Source: CAYRTD01 sp964528675 (GTDB taxonomy: Bacteria; Bacteroidota; Bacteroidia; Bacteroidales; GCA-2748055). Taken from it: a DNA stretch of 64,000 nt. Every line of letters begins with the position of its first letter. The first letter of the stretch is position 1. Made by a program: the position numbers and the translations under genes. The DNA lies in assembly GCA_964528675.1 (NCBI GenBank), contig CAZGTU010000006.1:1-64000 (forward strand), in the 5' to 3' direction. This document shows positions 28,094 to 35,565 of this stretch, one piece after another. The notes under the pieces were generated by a model. The model saw only the letters and a program-made list of their open reading frames with translations, did no database searches and was not told where the DNA came from.

Positions 28094-29227
28094 ATGAAAA
28101 AGACAATTTTAGCATTATTTCTCCTTACAGTGATAATGAATTCCAGTGGACAAACATTCGACTTTCAGTATTACAATATTGCAGAGTTTAAGGACCGTAT
28201 GGGGCAAACCAGCCTTGTGGATGTAGATAACGACAATGACCTTGACTGGGTATTTGGAAGATTCGGAGACATGTACTTTTTTGAGTATAATTCACCGGAT
28301 AACTGGGTATTGCATGAGATCGGTAAGGGAGCCTCGACAGATGTCGGCGGATGCCCCCTTGATGTGAACCAGGACGGTTGGATAGATTTTGTTGTCGGAG
28401 ATTCATGGTATGAAAATACGGGAAAACCGGGGGAAGAATCATTCATTCTTCATAAGAAAAATATGATAGGAACTCATGATAATATAGCTACTGATATTGA
28501 CGGGGATGGAATCAAAGATATTGTATCATGTTCTGATCACAAAGACCACCCTGTTCTTGCATGGTACAAGATCCCGGAAGATCATTCACGAAATTGGGAT
28601 TACAAAAAAATAGGAAATGGAATCCATGGAGGCATAGCTCCCCATGGATATGGCGATCTGGATAATGATGGAGATGTGGATATTGTCCGGGGAAACTCCT
28701 GGTTTGAAAATCTGGATGGCAAAGGTCAATCATGGAAAGAACATAAATCGCTTGTGCCTCCCGGTGGAAACCGGCCCGACAGATATGGACTTGCCCTTAG
28801 AACCTGGTGTATTGATATTGACAATGACAATGACCTCGACATTATTGAAGCGGAAGCTGACACCCCCGACGGCAGAGTGTTCTGGTTTGAAAACCTGGAT
28901 AACGCCGGATCGTTTAAATTTCATCCCATAACATCTGCTTCAACCGGGCAGGACTTTCATTCACTAGCAGTAGCAGATTTTGATGGGGACGGTGATATGG
29001 ATATAGCCTCAGGCGGGGGGCCCCTCTCCCGGGATAATTATAAATTATTTATATGGGAAAACCTATCCGGAAATGGCTCCAGTTGGAAAGAACATATCAT
29101 TCTTGAAGGCATCGAGGTGCACGAAATTGTGGCAGGTGATGTAGACAATGACGGAGATCCGGATATCTGCTCAAAACCCTGGGAAGGAGGAACTCATTTT
29201 TTCCTTGAAAATAAGGCTAATGATTGA
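28094..29227 (+). CDS. Secreted FG-GAP/VCBS repeat protein
   Basis: 377 aa with a signal peptide (about 1-18, MKKTILALFLLTVIMNSSG). Seven aspartate-rich calcium-binding repeats follow, such as DVDNDNDLDWVFG, DVNQDGWIDFVVG, DIDGDGIKDIVS, DLDNDGDVDIVRG, DIDNDNDLDII, DFDGDGDMDIASG and DVDNDGDPDICS. Repeats carry SWYENTG/SWFENLDG, as in the VCBS type. The whole protein is one beta-propeller of about seven blades. It is probably extracellular or surface-exposed and may bind carbohydrate. A TTG start two codons upstream is possible but the ATG at 28094 is preferred. No operon partner is evident. Confidence 0.82.
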   Translation: MKKTILALFLLTVIMNSSGQTFDFQYYNIAEFKDRMGQTSLVDVDNDNDLDWVFGRFGDMYFFEYNSPDNWVLHEIGKGASTDVGGCPLDVNQDGWIDFVVGDSWYENTGKPGEESFILHKKNMIGTHDNIATDIDGDGIKDIVSCSDHKDHPVLAWYKIPEDHSRNWDYKKIGNGIHGGIAPHGYGDLDNDGDVDIVRGNSWFENLDGKGQSWKEHKSLVPPGGNRPDRYGLALRTWCIDIDNDNDLDIIEAEADTPDGRVFWFENLDNAGSFKFHPITSASTGQDFHSLAVADFDGDGDMDIASGGGPLSRDNYKLFIWENLSGNGSSWKEHIILEGIEVHEIVAGDVDNDGDPDICSKPWEGGTHFFLENKAND

Positions 29228-29246
29228 AATAAATTTTTGCTTACTG

Positions 29247-29283
29247 AAGTTTCGCACTTATCAATTAATCAAGTGCGAAACTT
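29247..29283. terminator. Perfect 13-bp hairpin after the VCBS gene
   Basis: AAGTTTCGCACTT (29247-29259) and AAGTGCGAAACTT (29271-29283) are perfect inverted repeats with an 11-base loop, 19 bases after the stop. A clear T-run is missing, so it may be a Rho-independent terminator of weak type or an RNA-stabilising stem. Confidence 0.5.
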
Positions 29284-29381
29284 TAGTTGCTTAAAAATAA
29301 AGTATTAATCTAAAAGAAAAACTGTAAAGTATTGAATTGATTCAGGATAAAATGTAAATTCGTACTATAATCTTTAGCCAT

Positions 29382-29801
29382 ATGTCCAGAAATGTTGTCT
29401 ATATCGGATTAGCCGTTGTCCTGGTAGGCGTAATTGCTGCCATATATTTCTATAACCTTGGGCAGGACGAACTTTTGAGAGTGAAGCCCGAATATGAAAT
29501 CACGGCTGAGGAACTTTATTATGAATTTTCGGAGAATGAGGAAACCGCAAATGAAAAATACATTAATAAAGTGATCCAGGTTACCGGCATACTTGAAAAT
29601 AAAGAGCTTACATCAGAAGGTTATTTAAACTTGGTTTTAAAGACTTCTGATGCTTCCGGATCAGTGATTTGCAGTTTTGAAGATTCTGATAAACAGGAAC
29701 TCAATGCTCTCGATGAAGGAAATGAAATTACCATTCGGGGAATATGTGCCATGAAGCAAATGGATGTGGTCTTAAATAATTGTGTACTAATAAAACCCTA
29801 A
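29382..29801 (+). CDS. tRNA_anti-like (OB-fold) membrane-anchored protein, paralogue 1
   Basis: 139 aa. An N-terminal hydrophobic anchor (about 5-24) is followed by ITAEELYYEFSENEETANEKYINKVIQVTGIL, then a beta-rich OB-fold ending ITIRGICAMKQMDVVLNNCVLI. This pattern is the tRNA_anti-like family: small exported or anchored proteins with an OB-fold and unknown ligand. The name reflects structural likeness to tRNA anticodon-binding domains and does not show tRNA binding. The following gene is a clear paralogue, so the two arose by tandem duplication. Confidence 0.72.
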   Translation: MSRNVVYIGLAVVLVGVIAAIYFYNLGQDELLRVKPEYEITAEELYYEFSENEETANEKYINKVIQVTGILENKELTSEGYLNLVLKTSDASGSVICSFEDSDKQELNALDEGNEITIRGICAMKQMDVVLNNCVLIKP

Positions 29802-30020
29802 CGTGGACGAGCCACAACTAAACAAATAACAAATAAATTTCAATCAACAAATGACCAAACAGGTTTTTCATTCTGCAAAGCGAGTAAGACTATGTAAAAG
29901 AAATTTAAGTAACTTGTTTCGTTTTTGAAATTTTGCTATTGTAAATTATTTGTTTTTTGGAATTTTTGCCAAATAATGCAAGAATATTAGACATTAGGTA
30001 CTAATTATTAGATATTTTGT

Positions 30021-30476
30021 ATGTCCGGAAAATCTAAATCTTTATTAATCGTTATTTCTTTATTGATCCTGAGTGTCGCAGTATACCTTTTTATCAATAA
30101 ACAAAATATGTCAGAGATTGAACCTGATTATGAGATTCAGGCAACAGATCTATATAGTGAATATTCTGAAAATGAAAGCCTGGCGAATGATAAATACCTG
30201 AACAAAATTCTTGAAGTCACCGGTTCCGTTGATGAAGTCAATATAATTTCAGATAATGCACTTGATCCTGTCATTGAAGTAACAGATCCTCATCTGACAA
30301 TTAAGACCGGGGATCCTGCAGGTTTAGTTTTTTGTACTTTCAAGCAAGAGTTCAGGCTGGACCCGGTTCCTGTAAAAAAAAGTGATGTTATAACAGTTAG
30401 AGGAATCTGTAAAGGTTTGGTGCTTGCAGATGTTCAACTGGATGACTGTATAATAGTAGAATCACCCGGAAAATAA
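30021..30476 (+). CDS. tRNA_anti-like (OB-fold) membrane-anchored protein, paralogue 2
   Basis: 151 aa, paralogous to the gene at 29382. Shared blocks include the N-terminal anchor, PDYEIQATDLYSEYSENESL against PEYEITAEELYYEFSENEET, KYLNKILEVTG against KYINKVIQVTG, and VRGICKG against IRGICAM. It has about 15 extra residues in the middle of the OB-fold (VDEVNIISDNALDPVIEVTD). A 219-base spacer with AT-rich repeats separates them, so each probably has its own promoter. Function is unknown. Confidence 0.72.
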   Translation: MSGKSKSLLIVISLLILSVAVYLFINKQNMSEIEPDYEIQATDLYSEYSENESLANDKYLNKILEVTGSVDEVNIISDNALDPVIEVTDPHLTIKTGDPAGLVFCTFKQEFRLDPVPVKKSDVITVRGICKGLVLADVQLDDCIIVESPGK

Positions 30477-30483
30477 ATAACTA

Positions 30484-32037
30484 TCATAAGGGTGATTTAA
30501 AAGGTTCATCTGAATAAACCACAAGATTATTAACAGAAACTTTTCCTCCCCCGGGATTTTTATGAACCAGTCTGATTTCATGAGCCAGCTTCTCCAATGT
30601 ATAATTCCAATAAAAATCAGGAGACCTGCGGGTAAAATCTGATCTTAACTTTAAGGTTTCAACAAGTACATCATCAAGATAAACTTCGACCTCAGCAACA
30701 TAGTTATAATAATCATCTCCTTCTACGTGTCCGCTTAGCACAATGCCGGTGCCGGTAAAATCATAAACAAAATCGGATTCGAGGTCTCCTTCATCACCAA
30801 AAGATTCTTTCCTGACCGGAAATAATCCTTCAAAAGCCACTTCATATATAACCCTTTGCGGTTCCTGGTAAATTATTTCAATTATTCCTTCTTCTTCATT
30901 TAATTCTCCACCATTCAAACTGATATTTTCAATTGCTTGCTCATAACTCATCTCGTAGACATCTTTGAGAGAAATGTCTGTATACTTAAAATCAATGTCC
31001 TCCACGGGATATAATTTTTCTTTCCAGAACTCAGGAATATTCTCATATCCGAGTATAGTACCCAGAATCCCGCCGGCAGATGCAGGATTACAATCGGAAT
31101 CCTGTCCGCATCTGGTGGAAATATCAACGGTCTGGTAGAAATCACTGTTTCCGTAAAGCAAGCCAATCACTATATAGGCAGCATTTACTTTCGCATCAAT
31201 ATTAAAGGGGCGCAGCACTCCATCCGGACAACCAACATCTTCGCTCCATTTCTTCTCAACCATGAACCATGTTTTCTTCCAGTCGTCCGGATGCTGATAG
31301 TAACTTTCAATGGTCTCATTTATACACTGATAAAAGCTGCTTTCCACAGGTATGGTTTTTAAAGCTTCCTTCACGATAAATTCAATATCATCGCTTATAA
31401 ATGCAAGTGAATACATTGCTCCTACATACACACCTCCGTACCAGCCATCTCCATAATTCATGATATGGCCAATTTTGTCAGAAATTTCAGAAGCAGTATT
31501 AATCATACCTGGAGACATTATCCCCGCAAAATCAGCTTCAATCTGGTAGTCAATACAATCGGCATGGGGATTGTTAAGCCAGTGTCCTGATTCAGGAGGC
31601 ATGATGCCATTCAGAATATTCACTCTTGCAGCCTGATTCGCATGCCACAGTGAATAGTCGGCTGTAGCAAAGGCCATGGCAAAAGAATCAGCAGGGGCAT
31701 CAAGTCCCAAACGGTCAAAAACTTCAACAAAGGTGAGGTCCATATAAATGTCATCATACAAACCTGGTGCATTTTCATACCACCACTCTACAATTCCAGG
31801 CTCCCAGCGAATGGGAGTATAATCCTGTATCATAGTGCCATTGAATTTGAACTCCGTAGGTCCTCCGTAAGTCACACCAATTGTCTGGCCTGCCCAGGCT
31901 CCCTTAATTTTGTCTTTCAGCTTTTCCTTATGGATTGTAACCCTCTCTCCATCAATAAACTGTATTCCTATTCCGTTTTTATTTTCACATGAGGCGATGA
32001 AGATCAGGATAAGACTAAGAGAAGCAATTGTTTTCAT
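30484..32037 (-). CDS. Exported ADP-ribosylglycohydrolase-family lipoprotein
   Basis: 517 aa. Start chosen at MKTIASLSLILIFIASCENKN because it gives a standard lipoprotein signal with the cysteine at residue 16; a frame start 17 codons upstream would bury it. Metal-site motifs of the ADP-ribosylglycohydrolase fold are recognisable but modified: GAWAGQTIGVTYGGPTEF replaces the usual GDAxG segment, DDIYMDLTF resembles DDTxM, and CGQDSDCNPASAGGILG matches the GxDxDxxxA block (near 309). The C-terminus (about 420-517) looks like a carbohydrate-binding-type beta-sandwich. Given export, a glycoside or sugar conjugate is as plausible a substrate as ADP-ribose. Confidence 0.75.
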   Translation of the reverse strand: MKTIASLSLILIFIASCENKNGIGIQFIDGERVTIHKEKLKDKIKGAWAGQTIGVTYGGPTEFKFNGTMIQDYTPIRWEPGIVEWWYENAPGLYDDIYMDLTFVEVFDRLGLDAPADSFAMAFATADYSLWHANQAARVNILNGIMPPESGHWLNNPHADCIDYQIEADFAGIMSPGMINTASEISDKIGHIMNYGDGWYGGVYVGAMYSLAFISDDIEFIVKEALKTIPVESSFYQCINETIESYYQHPDDWKKTWFMVEKKWSEDVGCPDGVLRPFNIDAKVNAAYIVIGLLYGNSDFYQTVDISTRCGQDSDCNPASAGGILGTILGYENIPEFWKEKLYPVEDIDFKYTDISLKDVYEMSYEQAIENISLNGGELNEEEGIIEIIYQEPQRVIYEVAFEGLFPVRKESFGDEGDLESDFVYDFTGTGIVLSGHVEGDDYYNYVAEVEVYLDDVLVETLKLRSDFTRRSPDFYWNYTLEKLAHEIRLVHKNPGGGKVSVNNLVVYSDEPFKSPL

Positions 32038-32177
32038 TCTGAAATTAAGTTTAGTGGATAGTGAATTGAATTTGGATAAAAATAACAAAATAGCTCCATG
32101 AAATAAATTCTAGAACACATAATGTTTTTAAAAAAGAGGAAATATTTTAATTATTTTCACCGAAAAATCATGCAGGT

Positions 32178-33383
32178 ATGAAAATTGGAATATTACGGGA
32201 AACAAAAACTCCGGCTGACAAACGTGTTCCTTTAACTCCTCCTCAGTGCAGGGAGTTGAGCGAGAAATACCCGGATATTACAATCAAAGTACAACCTGAT
32301 GGATACCGGGCATTTACAGATGATGAATACAGGGCTGAAAAAATTAAACTTGATAAGGATCTGTCTGATTGTGATCTCCTGATGGGTGTAAAGGAAGTGG
32401 ATATTTCCACACTGATGGAAAATAAAACCTATATGTTTTTCTCACATACAGCAAAAAAACAAAAACACAACCGTGAACTCCTGTCAGCAATTCTTAAAAA
32501 AGATATTACCCTTATTGATTATGAGTATCTTACCAGGGATGAAAAAACAAGAGTAGTGGCCTTTGGGCGATGGGCAGGCATTGTAGGCGCCCATAATGCA
32601 CTTATCAGCTATGGTAAACGGTATCATAAGTTTGAATTGAAGCCGGCATGGCAGTGTAAGGATAAAACCGAAATGTTCGGTGAGGTGAATAAAGTCAACA
32701 TGGGAAAGATAAAAATTCTGATTACGGGTGGAGGAAGAGTAGCCAATGGAGCGATGGAAACTCTTGTTAGTGCAGGAATAAAAAAAGTAAATCCGGATGA
32801 ATTCCTAACAAAAGAATTTCAGGAAACTGTATTTACGCAGCTTGATCCCTGGCATTATGTAAAACGGATAGATGGCCAGGAATTTAACCTGGACCATTTT
32901 TTTAATTTTCCTGAAGAATATGAAACTACTTTCTTACCCTATACCCATGTGACAGACATGTTAATTGCCTGCCACTATTGGGATCCGAGGTCTCCGGTAT
33001 TTATTACAAGAAATGATATGAAGAGAAAAGATTTCAGAATCCGGATTATTGCGGATGTGAGTTGCGATGTCAATGGTCCTATCCCCTCCACCTTACGAGC
33101 TTCCACCATCGAGGATCCGGTATATGGATATGACCCGGTAAAAGAAAAAGAAGCAGATCCATGGGATCACAAAAACATAACAGTAATGGCGGTTGATAAT
33201 CTGCCCGGAGAACTGCCACGGGATGCTTCTGATGATTTTGGCCGTAAGCTCATAGATGAAGTAATGCCATACATTTTAAATATTAAAGAAGGAGACATCA
33301 TTAGGCAGGCTACAATTGTAAAAGAAGGCAGATTAACTGATAAATTCAATTATCTGGAGGATTTTGCAGCGGGAAGGGAATAA
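32178..33383 (+). CDS. NAD(P)-dependent oxidoreductase, alanine dehydrogenase/PNT (saccharopine dehydrogenase-like) type
   Basis: 401 aa. The N-terminal AlaDh_PNT domain has the signature MKIGILRETKTPADKRVPLT and FSHTAKKQKHNRELL. A Rossmann segment KIKILITGGGRVANGAME begins near residue 178. The C-terminus contains MAVDNLPGELPRDASDDFG, shared with lysine-forming saccharopine dehydrogenases. Substrate is not certain: it could be alanine/pyruvate, saccharopine or a related amino/2-oxo acid pair. It is a single gene, divergent from the ADP-ribosylglycohydrolase-like gene and convergent with rpe. Confidence 0.82.
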   Translation: MKIGILRETKTPADKRVPLTPPQCRELSEKYPDITIKVQPDGYRAFTDDEYRAEKIKLDKDLSDCDLLMGVKEVDISTLMENKTYMFFSHTAKKQKHNRELLSAILKKDITLIDYEYLTRDEKTRVVAFGRWAGIVGAHNALISYGKRYHKFELKPAWQCKDKTEMFGEVNKVNMGKIKILITGGGRVANGAMETLVSAGIKKVNPDEFLTKEFQETVFTQLDPWHYVKRIDGQEFNLDHFFNFPEEYETTFLPYTHVTDMLIACHYWDPRSPVFITRNDMKRKDFRIRIIADVSCDVNGPIPSTLRASTIEDPVYGYDPVKEKEADPWDHKNITVMAVDNLPGELPRDASDDFGRKLIDEVMPYILNIKEGDIIRQATIVKEGRLTDKFNYLEDFAAGRE

Positions 33384-33411
33384 GTGAAATTCCAGGGTTA
33401 TGCTCAAAGCG

Positions 33412-34062
33412 TCAGGATTTTTCCTTTAATTTCTGTATCATATCAACCGGATCTTTATCCTTGAAGATTGCGCTGCCAACAACGAAAACATCAACGCCGA
33501 CCTTTGAAAGATCATGAATATTGGAGATATCGACACCTCCGTCAATCTCAATTAAAGTATGAAGTCCGCGATTGTCTATCATTTTCCTGAGTTTCTTAAT
33601 TTTTTCTACCGTTTGAGGAATAAACTTCTGTCCTCCAAAGCCAGGATTAACCGACATCAACAGGACCATATAAACATCGGGCAGAATATCATCCAGCACA
33701 CTAACTGGAGTTGCAGGGTTCAATGTTACGGAAGCTTTCATGCCCAGATCCTTAATTCTTTGAACAGTGCGGTGCAGGTGGTCACACACCTCATAGTGGA
33801 CAGTGAGATTATCAGCACCGGCATCCCGGAACTCTTCAAGATAACGGTCGGGATCCCTTATCATAAGGTGAGTATCGAGAGGTAGCCTGGAAACACTTTT
33901 TATCTGTTTTATGATCGGAAAACCAAAAGTGAGGTTCGGAACAAAGTTAGCATCCATTATGTCCAGATGCAGAAAATCTGCTGCTGAAGAATTTACCAAT
34001 TCAATTTGTTCACCCAGCTTTAAGAAATTCGAATTTAAAATAGAAGGAGCTATCAGAGCCAT
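33412..34062 (-). CDS. rpe: Ribulose-phosphate 3-epimerase
   Basis: Interconverts D-ribulose 5-phosphate and D-xylulose 5-phosphate in the pentose phosphate pathway. 216 aa TIM barrel. Signatures are IAPSILNSNFLKLGEQI at the start, HLDIMDANFVPNLTFG with the metal-binding His and Asp, and LLMSVNPGFGGQKFIP, then EIDGGVDISN with the second catalytic Asp. Normal length and complete. It ends near the convergent dehydrogenase gene and is followed upstream by a hairpin-rich spacer before rpoD, so it is probably monocistronic. Confidence 0.95.
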   Translation of the reverse strand: MALIAPSILNSNFLKLGEQIELVNSSAADFLHLDIMDANFVPNLTFGFPIIKQIKSVSRLPLDTHLMIRDPDRYLEEFRDAGADNLTVHYEVCDHLHRTVQRIKDLGMKASVTLNPATPVSVLDDILPDVYMVLLMSVNPGFGGQKFIPQTVEKIKKLRKMIDNRGLHTLIEIDGGVDISNIHDLSKVGVDVFVVGSAIFKDKDPVDMIQKLKEKS

Positions 34063-34119
34063 ATTTTTTTCCCTAAAGATAATAATTCAGGTTTACATCA
34101 AAAGTCAATAAAACCCAAA

Positions 34120-34225
34120 TTGAGCGATTACGCTCAATCGACGAAGAAAAACTAAGCATTTCACATCACCTATTCGGTGAAATGCTATCCCGCAAAGCGG
34201 GATCGGGGTTATCCGCCTCAGGCGG
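34120..34225. repeat. Cluster of four consecutive hairpins between rpoD and rpe
   Basis: Four perfect or near-perfect inverted repeats lie in line: TTGAGCG/CGCTCAA (34120-34137), GCATTTCAC/GTGAAATGC (34156-34185), ATCCCGC/GCGGGAT (34187-34203) and CCGCC/GGCGG (34213-34225). None has a following T-run. They are probably an intergenic repeat element rather than a simple terminator. Confidence 0.65.
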
Positions 34226-34304
34226 TAAGCGCTAGTTCACTTCGTTCGTACCGCTCAACTTAGGTTAAGGTTTTGAATAATCACATAAATCGAAAAGAAT
34301 GAAA

Positions 34305-35168
34305 TCACCCCAGATAACTTTTCAGGATACGGCTTCTGGTGGTATGCTTGAGTCTTTTGATGGCTTTCTCCTTTATCTGACGCACCCTTTCACGGGTAAG
34401 ATTGAACTCCTCTCCTATTTCTTCCAGTGTATGGGGATGTTTACCGTTTAAGCCAAAATAAAGGCGGATAATACTGGCTTCTCGATAAGTAAGGGTAGAA
34501 AGAGCCCGTTCTATCTCTTTTCGAAGAGATTCATTTAACAATTCCTTATCAGGACTCGGAGTGTCATCATTCAACAAAACATCATACAGATTTCCTTCCT
34601 CTCCTTCCTGCAGGGGTGCATCCATAGAAACATGACGGCCTGAGGATCTGATTGCATCTTTTATATCGTCAGGTGCCAGCTCCATGGCCTGTGCTATTTC
34701 AAGAATGGTTGGTTCCCGCTCAAAATTCTGTTCAAGTTCGTTAAATGTTTTATTTATTTTATTGATGGAACCAATCTTATTAAGAGGTAATCTGACTATT
34801 CTTGCCTGTTCGGCAAGAGCCTGGAGAATGGATTGCCTTATCCACCAAACCGCATAAGATATAAACTTAAATCCCCGTGTTTCATCAAAACGCTGTGCAG
34901 CTTTTATAAGTCCAAGATTTCCTTCATTAATAAGATCCGGTAAGCTAAGACCCTGATTCTGATATTGTTTGGCAACTGAGACAACAAACCTGAGATTAGC
35001 ATTAATAAGTTTCTCCAGTGCTATTCTGTCATCTTTCTTTATTCGTCTTGCCAGTTCAACTTCTTCTTCAGCGCTAATCAGATCAACCTTTCCAATTTCA
35101 TGCAAATATTTATCAAGTGAAGGTGTCTCCCGGTTAGTTACCTGTTTGATGATCTTAAGCTGTCTCAT
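34305..35168 (-). CDS. rpoD: Primary RNA polymerase sigma factor (RpoD/SigA, Bacteroidota type)
   Basis: 287 aa, lacking the long region 1.1 and non-conserved region, as is usual for the Bacteroidota primary sigma. Region 1.2 begins at PSLDKYLHEIGKVDLISAEE, region 2 has NANLRFVVSVAKQYQNQGL and the promoter-melting/-10 helix YAVWWIRQSILQALAEQ, region 3 contains SINKINKTFNELEQ, and region 4.2 is LEEIGEEFNLTRERVRQIKE. It recognises the divergent TTTG/TAnnTTTG promoters; several such elements are found in this window. It is divergent from rho across a 397-base AT-rich spacer. Confidence 0.95.
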   Translation of the reverse strand: MRQLKIIKQVTNRETPSLDKYLHEIGKVDLISAEEEVELARRIKKDDRIALEKLINANLRFVVSVAKQYQNQGLSLPDLINEGNLGLIKAAQRFDETRGFKFISYAVWWIRQSILQALAEQARIVRLPLNKIGSINKINKTFNELEQNFEREPTILEIAQAMELAPDDIKDAIRSSGRHVSMDAPLQEGEEGNLYDVLLNDDTPSPDKELLNESLRKEIERALSTLTYREASIIRLYFGLNGKHPHTLEEIGEEFNLTRERVRQIKEKAIKRLKHTTRSRILKSYLG

Positions 35169-35565
35169 GGGGCTGGAAGTGTTTAAGTAGTATTTATACG
35201 TAAAACAATTAAATCAGTTACTGGTTTACTCATAAAAAAGATATTCATTTAGCAATTTTTGTAAATATTGGAATAAATATTTTAATTAACAACTCATCCA
35301 ACTGGAAAACAAAGTATTATTTATATTTTTTTTAGAAGATTTTTTAAAAAAAAGTTCTTTATTTTGCGAGAGAAGTTTAAATTTGTCGGCGGATGTAAGA
35401 ATTTATAATGATTTATTTGCAGGAATTAAGTAAATCATTTAATATTGCAAAAGAATCCATTCTCAAAAATTCTAATTTCCCTGATAATCGCTTCTGAAGC
35501 TTTTCAGAAAAAATCAAAATAATTTTAAGTTTATATAATAGTATTTTATTTATTTCCCAAATTTT
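35169..35565. other. AT-rich divergent promoter region between rpoD and rho
   Basis: 397 bases with no coding frame. It contains runs of T and A (for example 35329-35352) and a -7-type TAAATTTG at 35378-35385 directed to rho with TTCT at the -33 position. That places a start near 35392 and a leader of about 174 bases. No convincing element was found for rpoD. Confidence 0.45.
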
